From assembly GCA_905234835.1 (NCBI GenBank), contig CAJOIZ010000040.1:1-35503 (forward strand): a DNA stretch of 35,503 nt, given 5' to 3'. Below the pieces are notes generated by a model that made no database searches, was not told the DNA's origin, and was given only the letters and a program-made list of their open reading frames with translations. Made by a program: the position numbers and the translations under genes. Source of the stretch: Paludibacteraceae bacterium (GTDB lineage: Bacteria; Bacteroidota; Bacteroidia; Bacteroidales; Paludibacteraceae). This document shows positions 1 through 7,587 of the stretch, piece after piece. Position 1 is the first letter of the stretch. Every line of letters begins with the position of its first letter.

Positions 1-1
1 G

Positions 2-688
2 ATTGGAGGCAATGCGGCTGTATCGGAAAATGCAGGTGTTTACTCGTTCACGATGCCGGCAGGCAATGTGACCATCACGGCTATGGTTGAAGCCATTGCT
101 CCTGCTCCGGCAGAAGATGTAAACATCACACCGAACGAAGATCCGGAGCATGCAGGCGTTTATTACAGCACGTTCTTCGACAGTCAGGTTAGTTATCTGC
201 TGCCCGCAGGCGTAGAGGCTTACATCGCTACTATCAGCGGCAACGACCTCCTCATGAACAAGATTGCAGTAGCAGGTCAGACCATCCCTGCCAACAACGC
301 AGTTATTCTCAAATCGACTGTTAATCCATACACCCTTACGGTAAGCGACGCTACTCCTGTTACCTTCTCCGATGCCAACAGCCTGCAAGGTACGGACGTG
401 GCTGTAGCTACTCCCGCTAACTGCTATGTGCTCAACGGTAAGAACGGCGTAGGATTCTATCTGTACAACGGAGCCAACCTCAACCCGCACAAAGCTTATG
501 TAATCTTCAGCGGCTCGTTTGCTCCGCAACGTATGCGCTTCATCTTCCAGGAAGAACAGAACACAACCGCTGTGGACAACGCTGAAGCAGAGAACACACA
601 AACCATTAAGGTTATTGAGAACGGTGCGCTTTATATCATTAAGGACGGTGTGCGTTACAATGCACAGGGACAAATTGTTGAATTATAA
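2..688 (+). CDS. C-terminal part of a secreted repeat protein (5' end outside window)
   Basis: The reading frame is open from base 2, so the gene begins before the window; 228 residues are visible. The first residues (YSFTMPAGNVTITA) are the typical end of a divergent InlB B-repeat, a beta-rich module of bacterial surface proteins. They are followed by a beta-rich domain of about 150 residues. The last 25 residues, with NGALYII, DG and YNAQGQ, match the ends of three other secreted proteins here (genes ending at 15119, 24622 and 28955). I infer an exported surface protein whose tail may act in sorting or anchoring. A small ORF follows 18 bp after the stop, probably in the same transcript. The ligand or substrate cannot be told from this fragment. 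Confidence 0.8.
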   Translation: MGGNAAVSENAGVYSFTMPAGNVTITAMVEAIAPAPAEDVNITPNEDPEHAGVYYSTFFDSQVSYLLPAGVEAYIATISGNDLLMNKIAVAGQTIPANNAVILKSTVNPYTLTVSDATPVTFSDANSLQGTDVAVATPANCYVLNGKNGVGFYLYNGANLNPHKAYVIFSGSFAPQRMRFIFQEEQNTTAVDNAEAENTQTIKVIENGALYIIKDGVRYNAQGQIVEL

Positions 689-706
689 ATCACGGAGGAC
701 AGAACT

Positions 707-847
707 ATGAAAAAACAGTATATGTTACCGCAAACTCAGGCTATGCCTCTCTTGGTTGCAACTATGCTTTGTGCCAGTGACCCGGGTAGCAGCACCATCG
801 CTCCCACACTGCAATTCCATCCCGAAGGAGCCGACGACCAATGGTAA
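707..847 (+). CDS. 46-residue small protein of unknown function
   Basis: The ORF starts MKKQYMLPQTQAM and ends ADDQW. It is supported by a strong Shine-Dalgarno sequence (GGAGG at 694-698, 8 bases before the ATG), unusual in this window where most genes have none. It lies 18 bp after a large secreted-protein gene and before a good terminator at 915-948, so the two genes look like one transcript. Bacteroidales genomes commonly carry short proteins of this layout (MKK, aromatic residue, Pro, then a short hydrophobic stretch and a polar tail). Here the stretch PLLVATMLCAS could be a weak membrane or lipobox-like segment, with Cys at residue 23. I do not know its function; export with or processing of the upstream protein is only a guess. 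Confidence 0.6.
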   Translation: MKKQYMLPQTQAMPLLVATMLCASDPGSSTIAPTLQFHPEGADDQW

Positions 848-855
848 TTCTCGGA

Positions 856-903
856 ATATTTGAATCTTTCAATATTTGAATCTTTCAATCTTTGAATATT
901 TAC
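856..903. repeat. 16-bp tandem repeat, three units
   Basis: Two identical units (ATATTTGAATCTTTCA at 856 and 872) are followed by a degenerate third at 888-903. The unit has an internal half-period of about 8 bp with alternating TTGAA and TTCAA. It lies immediately after the small ORF. Confidence 0.8.
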
Positions 904-914
904 TGCTTACATCG

Positions 915-948
915 GACGCGCAGGGTGTACCCCTGCGCGTCTATTTTT
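915..948 (+). terminator. Rho-independent terminator of the 2-847 transcript
   Basis: Perfect 11-bp GC-rich stem (GACGCGCAGGG at 915-925 with CCCTGCGCGTC at 931-941), a 5-base loop, then TATTTTT at 942-948. It ends the transcript of the surface-protein fragment and the small ORF. Confidence 0.85.
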
Positions 949-1036
949 ACCGTGTACTTGTCAGCCAGTCTAAATTTCAAATTTAAAGCACCCGGAAGGA
1001 TGCGCAAGCAAAAGGGTACGGAAATCCTTCGGTGAA

Positions 1037-1155
1037 GGTACGATGATGGTACGGTTGATTATACGGTGAAATGATGGCTCGTTATCGTGTCGTTATCGTG
1101 TCGTTATCGACTCGTTATCGTGTCGTTATCGTGTCGTTGTCGTGTCGTTGTCGTA
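1037..1155. repeat. 11-bp tandem array with drifting unit
   Basis: Units at 1079, 1090, 1101, 1112, 1123, 1134 and 1145 are variants of TCGTTATCGTG, seven in exact 11-bp register. The preceding 1037-1078 continues roughly the same 11-bp phase with a different unit (GGTACGATGAT, GGTACGGTTGA, TTATACGGTGA). Confidence 0.85.
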
Positions 1156-1173
1156 GTTGCTTGCTGTTTTGTT

Positions 1174-1223
1174 AGACCGCTGTCGCTGACAGACCGCTGA
1201 CGCTGACAGAGCGCTGCGCTGAC
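1174..1223. repeat. 16-17-bp tandem repeat, three units
   Basis: Units AGACCGCTGTCGCTGAC (1174-1190), AGACCGCTGACGCTGAC (1191-1207) and a 16-bp variant (1208-1223) lie head to tail. The sequence after them continues with loosely related GCGTGTT and GTTGGT words. Confidence 0.75.
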
Positions 1224-1323
1224 AGACTACGTGTTTGTGACTGCGTGTTGATTACAGCGTGTTGGTCAGCCTTCGGCTGTTGGTTACTGCGTGTTTTATG
1301 AGCGTTGCATGATGGGTAAATGA

Positions 1324-1353
1324 TAGAGGTCAGCCTATTCAGACTGACCTCTA
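1324..1353. other. Perfect 10-bp inverted repeat
   Basis: TAGAGGTCAG at 1324-1333 pairs with CTGACCTCTA at 1344-1353 around a 10-base loop. There is no T-run, so it is not a standard terminator. It resembles the other isolated hairpins in the gene-free zones at 28747-28908 and 35404-35469. Confidence 0.6.
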
Positions 1354-1398
1354 CTGTTAGGAAGCGTTCCAGTAATAGAATGTGTTCCTGTTAATAGA

Positions 1399-1429
1399 AA
1401 GCGTGGCGACTTAGAGGGTCAGCACGCTT
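1399..1429 (-). terminator. Possible terminator of the lipoprotein gene
   Basis: AAGCGTG at 1399-1405 pairs with CACGCTT at 1423-1429, about 20 bases beyond the stop of the minus-strand gene. On the minus strand the stem is followed by TTCTATT, a weak U-tract. The loop is long (17 bases), so this is tentative. Confidence 0.35.
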
Positions 1430-1447
1430 CTGTTATACCTTTGGGGT

Positions 1448-2704
1448 TTATTCTTCGGCAATCGATACCAAATAGGCACTGCCTACCTGTGCAACGCCTT
1501 TAAATTCGCTGCGCAGACCTTTCAAAGTGATTGTCATCCCTTTCTCAAGTCCCATGTCTTTGCTGAAGTTGCCACCCTTTTCAGCAGCGATACCATATAC
1601 ATAAACGGCACCTGTCTCGTCCTCAAGCATGAAATCACCATATTTGGTCAAGTCAAACTTCTGGCCTTCACCCAATCCTTCGTCCGTTATGACACCGGTG
1701 AGCTCGTACCATACATAAGAGGACTTCTCAGCAGCAAGGAAGTCCGCAATGGTGGTGCTTCCCATTTCCTCGTCGGCGGGTTCCACTACTTCTTCTCCGT
1801 CCAGATAAGCGGCAGTTACACTCTTAATACCTGCTGCGCCGAAATAGGCTTCCAATGAACCATAGAGAAGCACTTTCTTTTTGAGGTTGTCAGGATTGGC
1901 AGAAAGGTTGAGCGCCTCGCGGATGAAGCCCTGAGGGAGTTGTACGGGAATGACGTTATCAACAGAAGAGGCATCGGCATCATCGGCAATCATGATGTTC
2001 GTTTCCACAGCAGCGGCTTCAAACTTCGCGCCGTCAGCAAGCGACTTGCCGTCCACCGCACCTACAATATATCCAGCTACCCAGAAGGTTCCGCTTTTCG
2101 CATTGTTGAGTTTGCGTACGTCAGCTACAGAGAAGGGTTTCTCCAACGAACCATCGTTGTCCACTTCGGGAGTTACCGTTCCGCCGCCATTACCGAGCTT
2201 TTCATTGGAGGAAGAGTAGATGTAAGCAGCACCTTTGCCAACGGTCTCATAGGTGCCGTTGTAGTTGGTCAGTTCGCCATAAACGACTACATAGTCACCA
2301 ACAGCCACCTGGTCGGCACTGGTCAGTTTCTGACCGTTCAAGCCATACACCTGATAAGCCAAGAAGTCGTCTGTATCGCCCGTCTTGTCCACCATGTAGA
2401 ACGAGCCGTTACCATAATCGGTAACACCGCTTTCGTGTTTGCTGTGGAGTTTCTTTACCCAGCCCTTCACGTAGTACTTCGTGCCGGTAGTAGCGCCGCT
2501 TTCCAACTTGGCGCAAATCTCTCTGGCTTGAGCCACCGTGATAGCTTCAGCGGGGATGTCCACACCTTCAGGAATGGTAACCGTGGTGGTGTCCTTCTTT
2601 TCCTCCTCCTGTCCGGGGCCTGAGGGAGCGTTCTTGTCGTTGCAAGCAACCATGCCGAGCATAGCAACGCTCAGCAATGCAATCATAAGCTTTTTCATTT
2701 TCAT
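1448..2704 (-). CDS. Lipoprotein with OB-fold-like domains and a DUF6359-like domain
   Basis: I take the start at ATG 2704 (MKMKKLM; ATG 2698 is also possible), giving about 418 residues. The frame runs further upstream, but that part has no export signal and includes promoter sequence. The N-terminus is a lipoprotein signal (LSVAMLGMVAC), with Cys at about residue 21, followed by an acidic linker. Three beta-rich domains follow: residues about 50-165 and 310-418 look like OB-folds of the kind found in Bacteroidales surface lipoproteins, and the middle one (SLEKPFSVADVR to about 305) resembles DUF6359. The protein probably sits on the outer membrane. Its ligand is not evident. A TACTTTTG box lies about 55 bases upstream, so the gene seems monocistronic. 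Confidence 0.75.
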   Translation of the reverse strand: MKMKKLMIALLSVAMLGMVACNDKNAPSGPGQEEEKKDTTTVTIPEGVDIPAEAITVAQAREICAKLESGATTGTKYYVKGWVKKLHSKHESGVTDYGNGSFYMVDKTGDTDDFLAYQVYGLNGQKLTSADQVAVGDYVVVYGELTNYNGTYETVGKGAAYIYSSSNEKLGNGGGTVTPEVDNDGSLEKPFSVADVRKLNNAKSGTFWVAGYIVGAVDGKSLADGAKFEAAAVETNIMIADDADASSVDNVIPVQLPQGFIREALNLSANPDNLKKKVLLYGSLEAYFGAAGIKSVTAAYLDGEEVVEPADEEMGSTTIADFLAAEKSSYVWYELTGVITDEGLGEGQKFDLTKYGDFMLEDETGAVYVYGIAAEKGGNFSKDMGLEKGMTITLKGLRSEFKGVAQVGSAYLVSIAEE

Positions 2705-2756
2705 TGAAGTTATTGTTTTTGGGTTAAACATGTGATTATTTTCTACAAAATCAGCG

Positions 2757-2764
2757 CAAAAGTA
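2757..2764 (-). promoter_or_regulatory. Putative -7 box for the OB-fold lipoprotein gene
   Basis: CAAAAGTA on the plus strand reads TACTTTTG on the minus strand, matching the Bacteroidales -7 element TAnnTTTG. It is 53 bases before the ATG at 2704. The -33 position holds only TTTT rather than TTTG. Confidence 0.5.
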
Positions 2765-2826
2765 CGGTATGTTTTCCGATAAATAAAACGTATTTTCATT
2801 TTTTATGCAATTTTCTTTCGTATAAA

Positions 2827-2859
2827 TTTGGCGTATATGGTTAAGTTGGTGTACTTTTG
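2827..2859 (+). promoter_or_regulatory. Promoter of tRNA-Ala
   Basis: TTTG at 2827-2830, a 21-bp spacer and TACTTTTG at 2852-2859 match the Bacteroides primary-sigma-factor consensus. Transcription would start only a few bases before the tRNA at 2872. Confidence 0.7.
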
Positions 2860-2871
2860 CGGCGTTCAAAG

Positions 2872-2944
2872 GGGGTATTAGCTCATCTGGTAGAGCGTGA
2901 CGTTCGCAATGTCAAGGTAAGGGGTTCGAGTCCCCTATGCTCCA
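2872..2944 (+). tRNA. tRNA-Ala (anticodon CGC)
   Basis: A complete 73-base cloverleaf can be folded by hand. The acceptor is GGGGTAT with ATGCTCC and the D-stem is GCTC with GAGC. The anticodon stem is TGACG with TGTCA around loop TTCGCAA, placing CGC at 2905-2907. The T-arm is AGGGG TTCGAGT CCCCT, and the discriminator is A2944. Position 3-70 is a G-U pair (G2874, T2941), the alanine identity element, which confirms the call. CCA is not encoded. It would read GCG. A promoter and a terminator flank it, so it is transcribed alone. Confidence 0.93.
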
Positions 2945-2953
2945 CAAGAACAG

Positions 2954-2983
2954 CAGGAAGCACGTCGCTTCCTGTTTCTTTTC
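2954..2983 (+). terminator. Terminator after tRNA-Ala
   Basis: CAGGAAGC at 2954-2961 pairs perfectly with GCTTCCTG at 2967-2974 around ACGTC, followed by TTTCTTTTC. The hairpin abuts the stop of the convergent DHH gene and may also serve it. Confidence 0.75.
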
Positions 2984-4080
2984 TACGATTGGAGGAAGAA
3001 ATTGGCGTAATTCTGATTGAACAGTGCGACCGCCTTTTCAATAGGCCCATAGAACTCGCCGCCGGATGCGTTCTTGTGTCCGCCGCCACGGAAGACACTG
3101 TGGCAGAACTCGTTAACAGGTCTGTCGCCCTGCGAACGCATCGAAATCTTCACCTTAATATGACTGCCTCCCGCCAAAGGCAGTTCGGCAGGCAACACCT
3201 TGTCCTCACGCATAAAGCACGAATAATAGACGTCCTTGATTTGCAAAGGCATATTGACTATTCCTTCGGCGTCGCCGGAATGGAAGTTGAACTTATACAA
3301 CTCCTTGCGTTTGAGGTAAATGAGCGCGGCATGATAGTCGGGAATGATAATCATCTTGTGGTGCAGGCAGTAGCCCACCAGTCGCATCCGGTCGGCAGAA
3401 TAAGCGTTGAAGACACGGTTATAGATGGCGTCCTTGTCCACGCCGATTCGTACCAACTCGCTCACAATCTCGTACATATCCGCTCGGTTGCTGTTGAAGG
3501 AGAAGTTGCCCGTGTCGGTCATCATACCGGTGTAAAGGCAGGTGGCAGCAGACAGACTCAAGGGGCAGTTGAACATCGGGAAGTCCTGCAATGCGGCAAG
3601 CGCCCTAATCAGCCTCCAGACCAGTTCGCACGACGATGGCGACTCAGGATAAGAGAACACCACATCGGCAAAGTCTGCGGGATGCAAGTGGTGGTCAATC
3701 AGGATACAGGGCGTATGGTTGAGTTCCAGCGTTTCGGTCAGGCGCTCGCCCAAGCCTGCGATGCGTTTCGGCTCGTTGAAGTCGGTGCAGATAATCGTAT
3801 CGGCTTCGCGGAGCAGCCGCAGGACGTTGGGAATGTCCGTATCATAGTTCACGACCCTGCCGGCATCGGGCATCCATGCCAGGAAATCCGGGTATAGGGT
3901 AGGTACGACGACCGTACACTGCATCGACGGAGAAAGGCTCTCCAACCAGTGCATCAGTCCCAGCGACGACCCCATTGCGTCGCCGTCAGGGGCAATATGG
4001 GTCAGGATAACCACCTTGTTCGCCTTGCTGATTATCTGTGCGGCTGCGCGCACCTTGTCAAGAGGAAGAAGTGAAGTCAT
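2983..4080 (-). CDS. DHH-DHHA1 phosphoesterase (NrnA-like nanoRNase/pAp phosphatase)
   Basis: At 365 residues it is close to the usual length of NrnA-type enzymes, cytoplasmic metal-dependent hydrolases that degrade 2-5-base oligoribonucleotides or 3'-phosphoadenosine-5'-phosphate. Family motifs are visible: HIAPDGDAMGSS near residues 28-39 (metal ligands H28, D32, D34), an Asp in CTDFNE, the name-giving DHH in LIDHHLHP, GMMTDTGNF, and the DHHA1 substrate motif GGGHKNASGG near the C-terminus. The ATG overlaps the stop of the upstream permease gene by ATGA, so translation is probably coupled and it is the last gene of the exporter operon. The enzyme has no obvious link to export. A c-di-AMP or pApA hydrolase role is an alternative within the same fold. 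Confidence 0.88.
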   Translation of the reverse strand: MTSLLPLDKVRAAAQIISKANKVVILTHIAPDGDAMGSSLGLMHWLESLSPSMQCTVVVPTLYPDFLAWMPDAGRVVNYDTDIPNVLRLLREADTIICTDFNEPKRIAGLGERLTETLELNHTPCILIDHHLHPADFADVVFSYPESPSSCELVWRLIRALAALQDFPMFNCPLSLSAATCLYTGMMTDTGNFSFNSNRADMYEIVSELVRIGVDKDAIYNRVFNAYSADRMRLVGYCLHHKMIIIPDYHAALIYLKRKELYKFNFHSGDAEGIVNMPLQIKDVYYSCFMREDKVLPAELPLAGGSHIKVKISMRSQGDRPVNEFCHSVFRGGGHKNASGGEFYGPIEKAVALFNQNYANFFLQS

Positions 4081-5360
4081 AAGCGTTTTTGTGGTAAGTG
4101 TTGTTCTATGAATTGTCTGCGCAAAGCCTGTTCACGGCGTGCCGCAGTGTCCATCCGCCAAGCCCTGTAGCCGTACAGCAGCACACAGGCAAGGAAATAG
4201 CCGGCAGCCAGAAGCCAGAGCATATTGTACTCCCGCGATGTTGTTTCCAGCATGGCTCCCATCGACTGCAGGTGAAGATAGCCGTGCATACCCCACGTGG
4301 AAGGAAGCAGATAGCCCAATGCCTTCCAGAAAGGATTCATGCTCTCCCAGGGCCAACTGACACCGGATATGAAGAAGAATATGAGGGACGAGAAGAGCAT
4401 CGTCACCATGCCCGTCTCGCGCTCCCTCTGGAAAGAGGCGAAGAAGATGGAGAAATAGATAGTCGAGAGCAAGAACGGCACCATAAAACGCAACACATCC
4501 CCGACCATAGCCAGATGCGGCAAGTCAAACAGAACGGGAATGAGCAGCAAGCCGAATGATGCGATAGCCATATAGATAACGAAATACGCCGCGCCGCGAC
4601 CAATCAGCAGTCGGAAGACAGATGCCCTGCGCCGCCGTCCCGGTAGGATGAACACCTCCTTGTTCTCCTCGCGGGCGGTGCCCTGAAGCATATTGATGCC
4701 GAAGAACAGCGTTTGAAAGACAATGAGAACCAGAATAGACGGGATGAGGAACGTGCCGTAACCACCGGTCGGATTGAACAGCGTGACCGTACTGAACGGC
4801 ACCGCCTGAACAAGCGACCAGCTCATCTCGCCGCTGATGTTCATCGCCTCGTAACGGTCAATCTGGATGCGGTTCATATAGTCCAGCATCACCATATTGG
4901 TCGCCATATAGACGTTCTTCATGTAGAGGAACGAGGACATATCGCAGTAAAGGGACAGATGGGCAGTCTCAAGACCCGTCATCAGGGTGGACTCGTAGTC
5001 GGCAGGGATATAGAGTATGCCGTGGATCTTCTGCGCCTTCATCAGGGCTTCCGCCTCAGCCATCGTGGCACACGCGTGCGTCACGGTCACTTCGGGCGTG
5101 GCATCTAACCGGAAGATGAACTCGCGGCTGGCAGACGAAGCGGACATGTCCACCACCGCCATCTCCACTTCCTCCAGGACATTGTTCAGATAGATGATAT
5201 TGTAGAGGACAGGATACGCCAGTCCGGCGACAAAGAAGATGAGCATCACTCCCCAATCGCGGAAGATGCGGCGCAACTCCAGCACATACACGTGCCACGT
5301 GTCACGCAGCCGCGTCAGGAAAGCATCTATCAACCGCTGTATGTTCATCCTGTCAGTCAA
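4077..5360 (-). CDS. ABC-2 type transporter permease (YhhJ/YbhR-like), second subunit
   Basis: This 427-residue protein has the ABC2_membrane_3 layout. A first membrane segment lies at about 36-58. It is followed by a large periplasmic domain to about residue 190 (VVDMSASSASREF, then ILYIPADYES, typical of this family). Five further membrane segments lie between about 200 and 410. It would form the inner-membrane channel of a tripartite exporter together with the neighbouring permease (8-base gene overlap), the HlyD adaptor and TolC. The stop overlaps the DHH start. No ABC ATPase is encoded in the operon or elsewhere in the window, so the energising subunit must come from another locus. The exported substrate is unknown. 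Confidence 0.85.
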   Translation of the reverse strand: MTDRMNIQRLIDAFLTRLRDTWHVYVLELRRIFRDWGVMLIFFVAGLAYPVLYNIIYLNNVLEEVEMAVVDMSASSASREFIFRLDATPEVTVTHACATMAEAEALMKAQKIHGILYIPADYESTLMTGLETAHLSLYCDMSSFLYMKNVYMATNMVMLDYMNRIQIDRYEAMNISGEMSWSLVQAVPFSTVTLFNPTGGYGTFLIPSILVLIVFQTLFFGINMLQGTAREENKEVFILPGRRRRASVFRLLIGRGAAYFVIYMAIASFGLLLIPVLFDLPHLAMVGDVLRFMVPFLLSTIYFSIFFASFQRERETGMVTMLFSSLIFFFISGVSWPWESMNPFWKALGYLLPSTWGMHGYLHLQSMGAMLETTSREYNMLWLLAAGYFLACVLLYGYRAWRMDTAARREQALRRQFIEQHLPQKRL

Positions 5361-6534
5361 TTGGGAAATACTGGTATTTCAAGGCTCTGTGCAGCCGCTT
5401 CATGATGAGCAGTTGCAGGCATATGAAGGCAATCAGCACCGCTACGGACGGTAGCGACTGCGTAATCGGATTGCCCAACAGCACTTCGTTCACGTAAATA
5501 AGGTAGTAATGCCGTAGTGGGAACAGGTTGGTCCATGCTTGCATAAAAGGCAACATCCCCATCTTGGGAAAGGTGAAACCTGACAAAGAGAACGACAGCA
5601 TACCGCATAACGCTCCCACGGACAGCGCGTTACGGAGCATCGGGATAAGCCCGACTACCGTCATTGCCACCGACTGCATCGCCAGTATATACGCCACCAT
5701 ACCCACATTGAGCCACACAAAACTGCCGTTCACGGGAAAGTCCATCATACGCACGAGGATGATGTTGATTGTCACTCCCATCGCGCAGTAAAGCACCACA
5801 TGCGGCACCAGTTTGCCCACCATCGCCCGCATGAAACTGCCCTGCGCCGCGTGCAACAGGTCGCGAGAGGTCTTCCATTTCAGTTCCGAGCCGATGGAAT
5901 AGATGGTAATCATCAGCACAATCAGTCCCAATATGCCCGGCAGGATAATCCCCATCAGATAGACGAGGTAGTCGCTTGACGGATTGCCCACAAAATGCCC
6001 CTCTATGGCTACAGGCTGTAGCCGCTTCATAATCAGATAGTCAGGCAGTCCTTTTTTCCGCAGCACCTCGCGCTGGAAGGCGCCCGATGCCATCGTCATA
6101 ATCGACATCAGTTCCTTGTATGCCGTGTTTGCCCCCAGCGTATAGGCGTTGTTCATATAGAATACCACTTCGGGCCGCTTGAAGGATGCGATGTCGGCGT
6201 AGAATCGGTCGGGGATGACGGCAAAGGCGTACACTCTTCCCTGCTGCATCAGTACCCGCGCCTCTTTGTACGTATGGGTCACCGCCACCACATCCACTGA
6301 CTGCGTGGCATTCAGTTCGTGCACCACTCGTCTCGATATGGACGAGCGGTCCAAATCCACCACCGCTATCGGCATCTTCTCCGGCACGCCCGTCTTGAAC
6401 AGGGTCAGGAAGAAAACACATGAGAAAATCATCACGAAGAACGTGGAGAAGATATACACAGGCCGCCTGAGCAGCATGTTCACCTCCCGTTTCGCAACGC
6501 GAAGGATAATCTCTATTTGTCTGGAAACGAGCAT
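5353..6534 (-). CDS. ABC-2 type transporter permease, first subunit
   Basis: This 393-residue ABC2_membrane_3 protein is paralogous to the next gene. One membrane segment lies at about 26-48, followed by a periplasmic domain with VVDLDRSSISRRVV and FAVIPDRFYADI, and then membrane segments from about 190 to the C-terminus. It is the counterpart of the second permease, with which it probably dimerises in the inner membrane. The ATG lies 2 bases after the stop of the adaptor gene and its own end overlaps the second permease gene by 8 bases, indicating strict operon coupling. Pairs of such permeases behind HlyD and TolC genes are known from the YbhFSR and YhiI-YhhJ type exporters, which also have an ATPase; none is present here. 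Confidence 0.85.
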   Translation of the reverse strand: MLVSRQIEIILRVAKREVNMLLRRPVYIFSTFFVMIFSCVFFLTLFKTGVPEKMPIAVVDLDRSSISRRVVHELNATQSVDVVAVTHTYKEARVLMQQGRVYAFAVIPDRFYADIASFKRPEVVFYMNNAYTLGANTAYKELMSIMTMASGAFQREVLRKKGLPDYLIMKRLQPVAIEGHFVGNPSSDYLVYLMGIILPGILGLIVLMITIYSIGSELKWKTSRDLLHAAQGSFMRAMVGKLVPHVVLYCAMGVTINIILVRMMDFPVNGSFVWLNVGMVAYILAMQSVAMTVVGLIPMLRNALSVGALCGMLSFSLSGFTFPKMGMLPFMQAWTNLFPLRHYYLIYVNEVLLGNPITQSLPSVAVLIAFICLQLLIMKRLHRALKYQYFPID

Positions 6535-6536
6535 GT

Positions 6537-7541
6537 TTACCGGCTGACCACCACCGCCGTCATACCCGGACGAAGATTGGGAATCTCGGTCATCGGGCGC
6601 GCCTTCACGTCGAACGTCTTGATGTCATAGCCGCCGTTGGTTTGCGTCGAACGCCATGTGGCGTAACTCGCCATCACTTTGATGAATGTGACAACCACCG
6701 GATAAGTCTGTTCACCCAAAGCCGGCACCCTCACCTTCAGTTCGCTGCCCATCGTGATGTCTTTCAGCATATCCTCGCGAATGGCGAAATGGAACCACAT
6801 ATCCTTCATATCCACTACCGACATTACGGGCGAACCCTGGCCGACCAGTTCGCCCACATGCGGGAAGCACTCGCTCACCTCGCCGTCCACGGGACTGGTC
6901 AGATAGCGTTCCGCCTTGGCGATGTTAATCTCGTCAATCATGCCGTCCACACGTGCCACTAATGCACGGGCAGCAGCCTTGTCCTCCTCCTGTGCGCCTT
7001 TCAACGCCATGTCATACTGCGACTTGGCGGCTTTCACATTCGCCTGTGCCACCTTGTACTGCGCCTCCACCTCATCGTGCTTCTGCGCCGTCACTACGCC
7101 CTTCTGATAGAGACGGTCCACCCGCTCGAACGACTTGCGATAGACCTCCTCGCCTGCCAGTGCCTTCTGGTACAGTTCGTATGCGCCCTGTATCTGTTCC
7201 TCACGTGCTCCGTGGATGGCTTTCTGGTTCTGCGCCTCGGCTGCACTGCGGGCGGCTTGGGCTTGCGACATCTTCGCATCCACCTCCGGCGAGTTGATAA
7301 TCACCAGCGTGTCACCTTTCCTCACCTGGTCGCCCTCCTCGGCAAGGAACATCTCGATGCGGCCGGGAACTTTGCCCGACACGCGGTACTCCGTTGCCTC
7401 CGCTTCGCCGTAGATTTCCGTCTTTTCGGGCTTGAGAGCGAACACGCCTATCAATGCCACAACAATAACGACGGCAAACAGCACGCCCAGACCCAGCAGC
7501 AGGTCCTTGCGGGCATTCATCTGATTCTTGCGATTCTCCAT
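6537..7541 (-). CDS. HlyD-family membrane-fusion (periplasmic adaptor) protein
   Basis: The 334-residue protein has one N-terminal membrane anchor (about 14-34). A lipoyl-like half-motif follows at about 50-85 (KVPGRIEMFLAEEGDQVRKGD), then a long alpha-helical hairpin rich in Ala, Gln and Glu (about 88-200). The second lipoyl half (LTSPVDGEVSE) comes next, and then a beta-barrel ending in RPGMTAVV. It would bridge the inner-membrane permeases and the TolC channel encoded next to it. AGGAT lies just before the start, partly within the 7-bp repeat array that separates the gene from tolC. Substrate specificity is not apparent. Confidence 0.9.
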   Translation of the reverse strand: MENRKNQMNARKDLLLGLGVLFAVVIVVALIGVFALKPEKTEIYGEAEATEYRVSGKVPGRIEMFLAEEGDQVRKGDTLVIINSPEVDAKMSQAQAARSAAEAQNQKAIHGAREEQIQGAYELYQKALAGEEVYRKSFERVDRLYQKGVVTAQKHDEVEAQYKVAQANVKAAKSQYDMALKGAQEEDKAAARALVARVDGMIDEINIAKAERYLTSPVDGEVSECFPHVGELVGQGSPVMSVVDMKDMWFHFAIREDMLKDITMGSELKVRVPALGEQTYPVVVTFIKVMASYATWRSTQTNGGYDIKTFDVKARPMTEIPNLRPGMTAVVVSR

Positions 7542-7545
7542 ATCC

Positions 7546-7587
7546 TATCAATTATCAACTATCAATTATCAATTATCAACTATCAAC
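7546..7587. repeat. 7-bp tandem array (TATCAAY), six units
   Basis: Six head-to-tail heptamers (TATCAAT or TATCAAC) run from 7546 to 7587 without a phase break. The array fills the gap between the HlyD and TolC genes and extends into the 3' end of the TolC gene, where it encodes the last residues QLIVDN and the stop codon. Confidence 0.9.

Larger units (their letters stand above)
848..1447. other. Gene-free region rich in short tandem repeats and hairpins
   Basis: No convincing coding sequence is seen in these 600 bases. They contain, in order, a 16-bp array, a rho-independent terminator, a long 11-bp-phased array, a 17-bp array and two hairpins, listed separately. Confidence 0.7.

Noticed and set aside
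1079..1155. CRISPR array
   Set aside because: Repeats are contiguous 11-mers without spacers and there are no cas genes.
1940..2623. Plus-strand open frame antisense to the OB-fold lipoprotein
   Set aside because: No recognisable domain, and it overlaps a well-supported gene.
2705..2869. N-terminal extension of the OB-fold lipoprotein to 2869
   Set aside because: It starts with TTG, includes the promoter box and would hide the lipoprotein signal peptide.
2857..3897. Plus-strand open frame across tRNA-Ala and the DHH gene
   Set aside because: It includes the tRNA and is antisense to a gene with clear DHH motifs.
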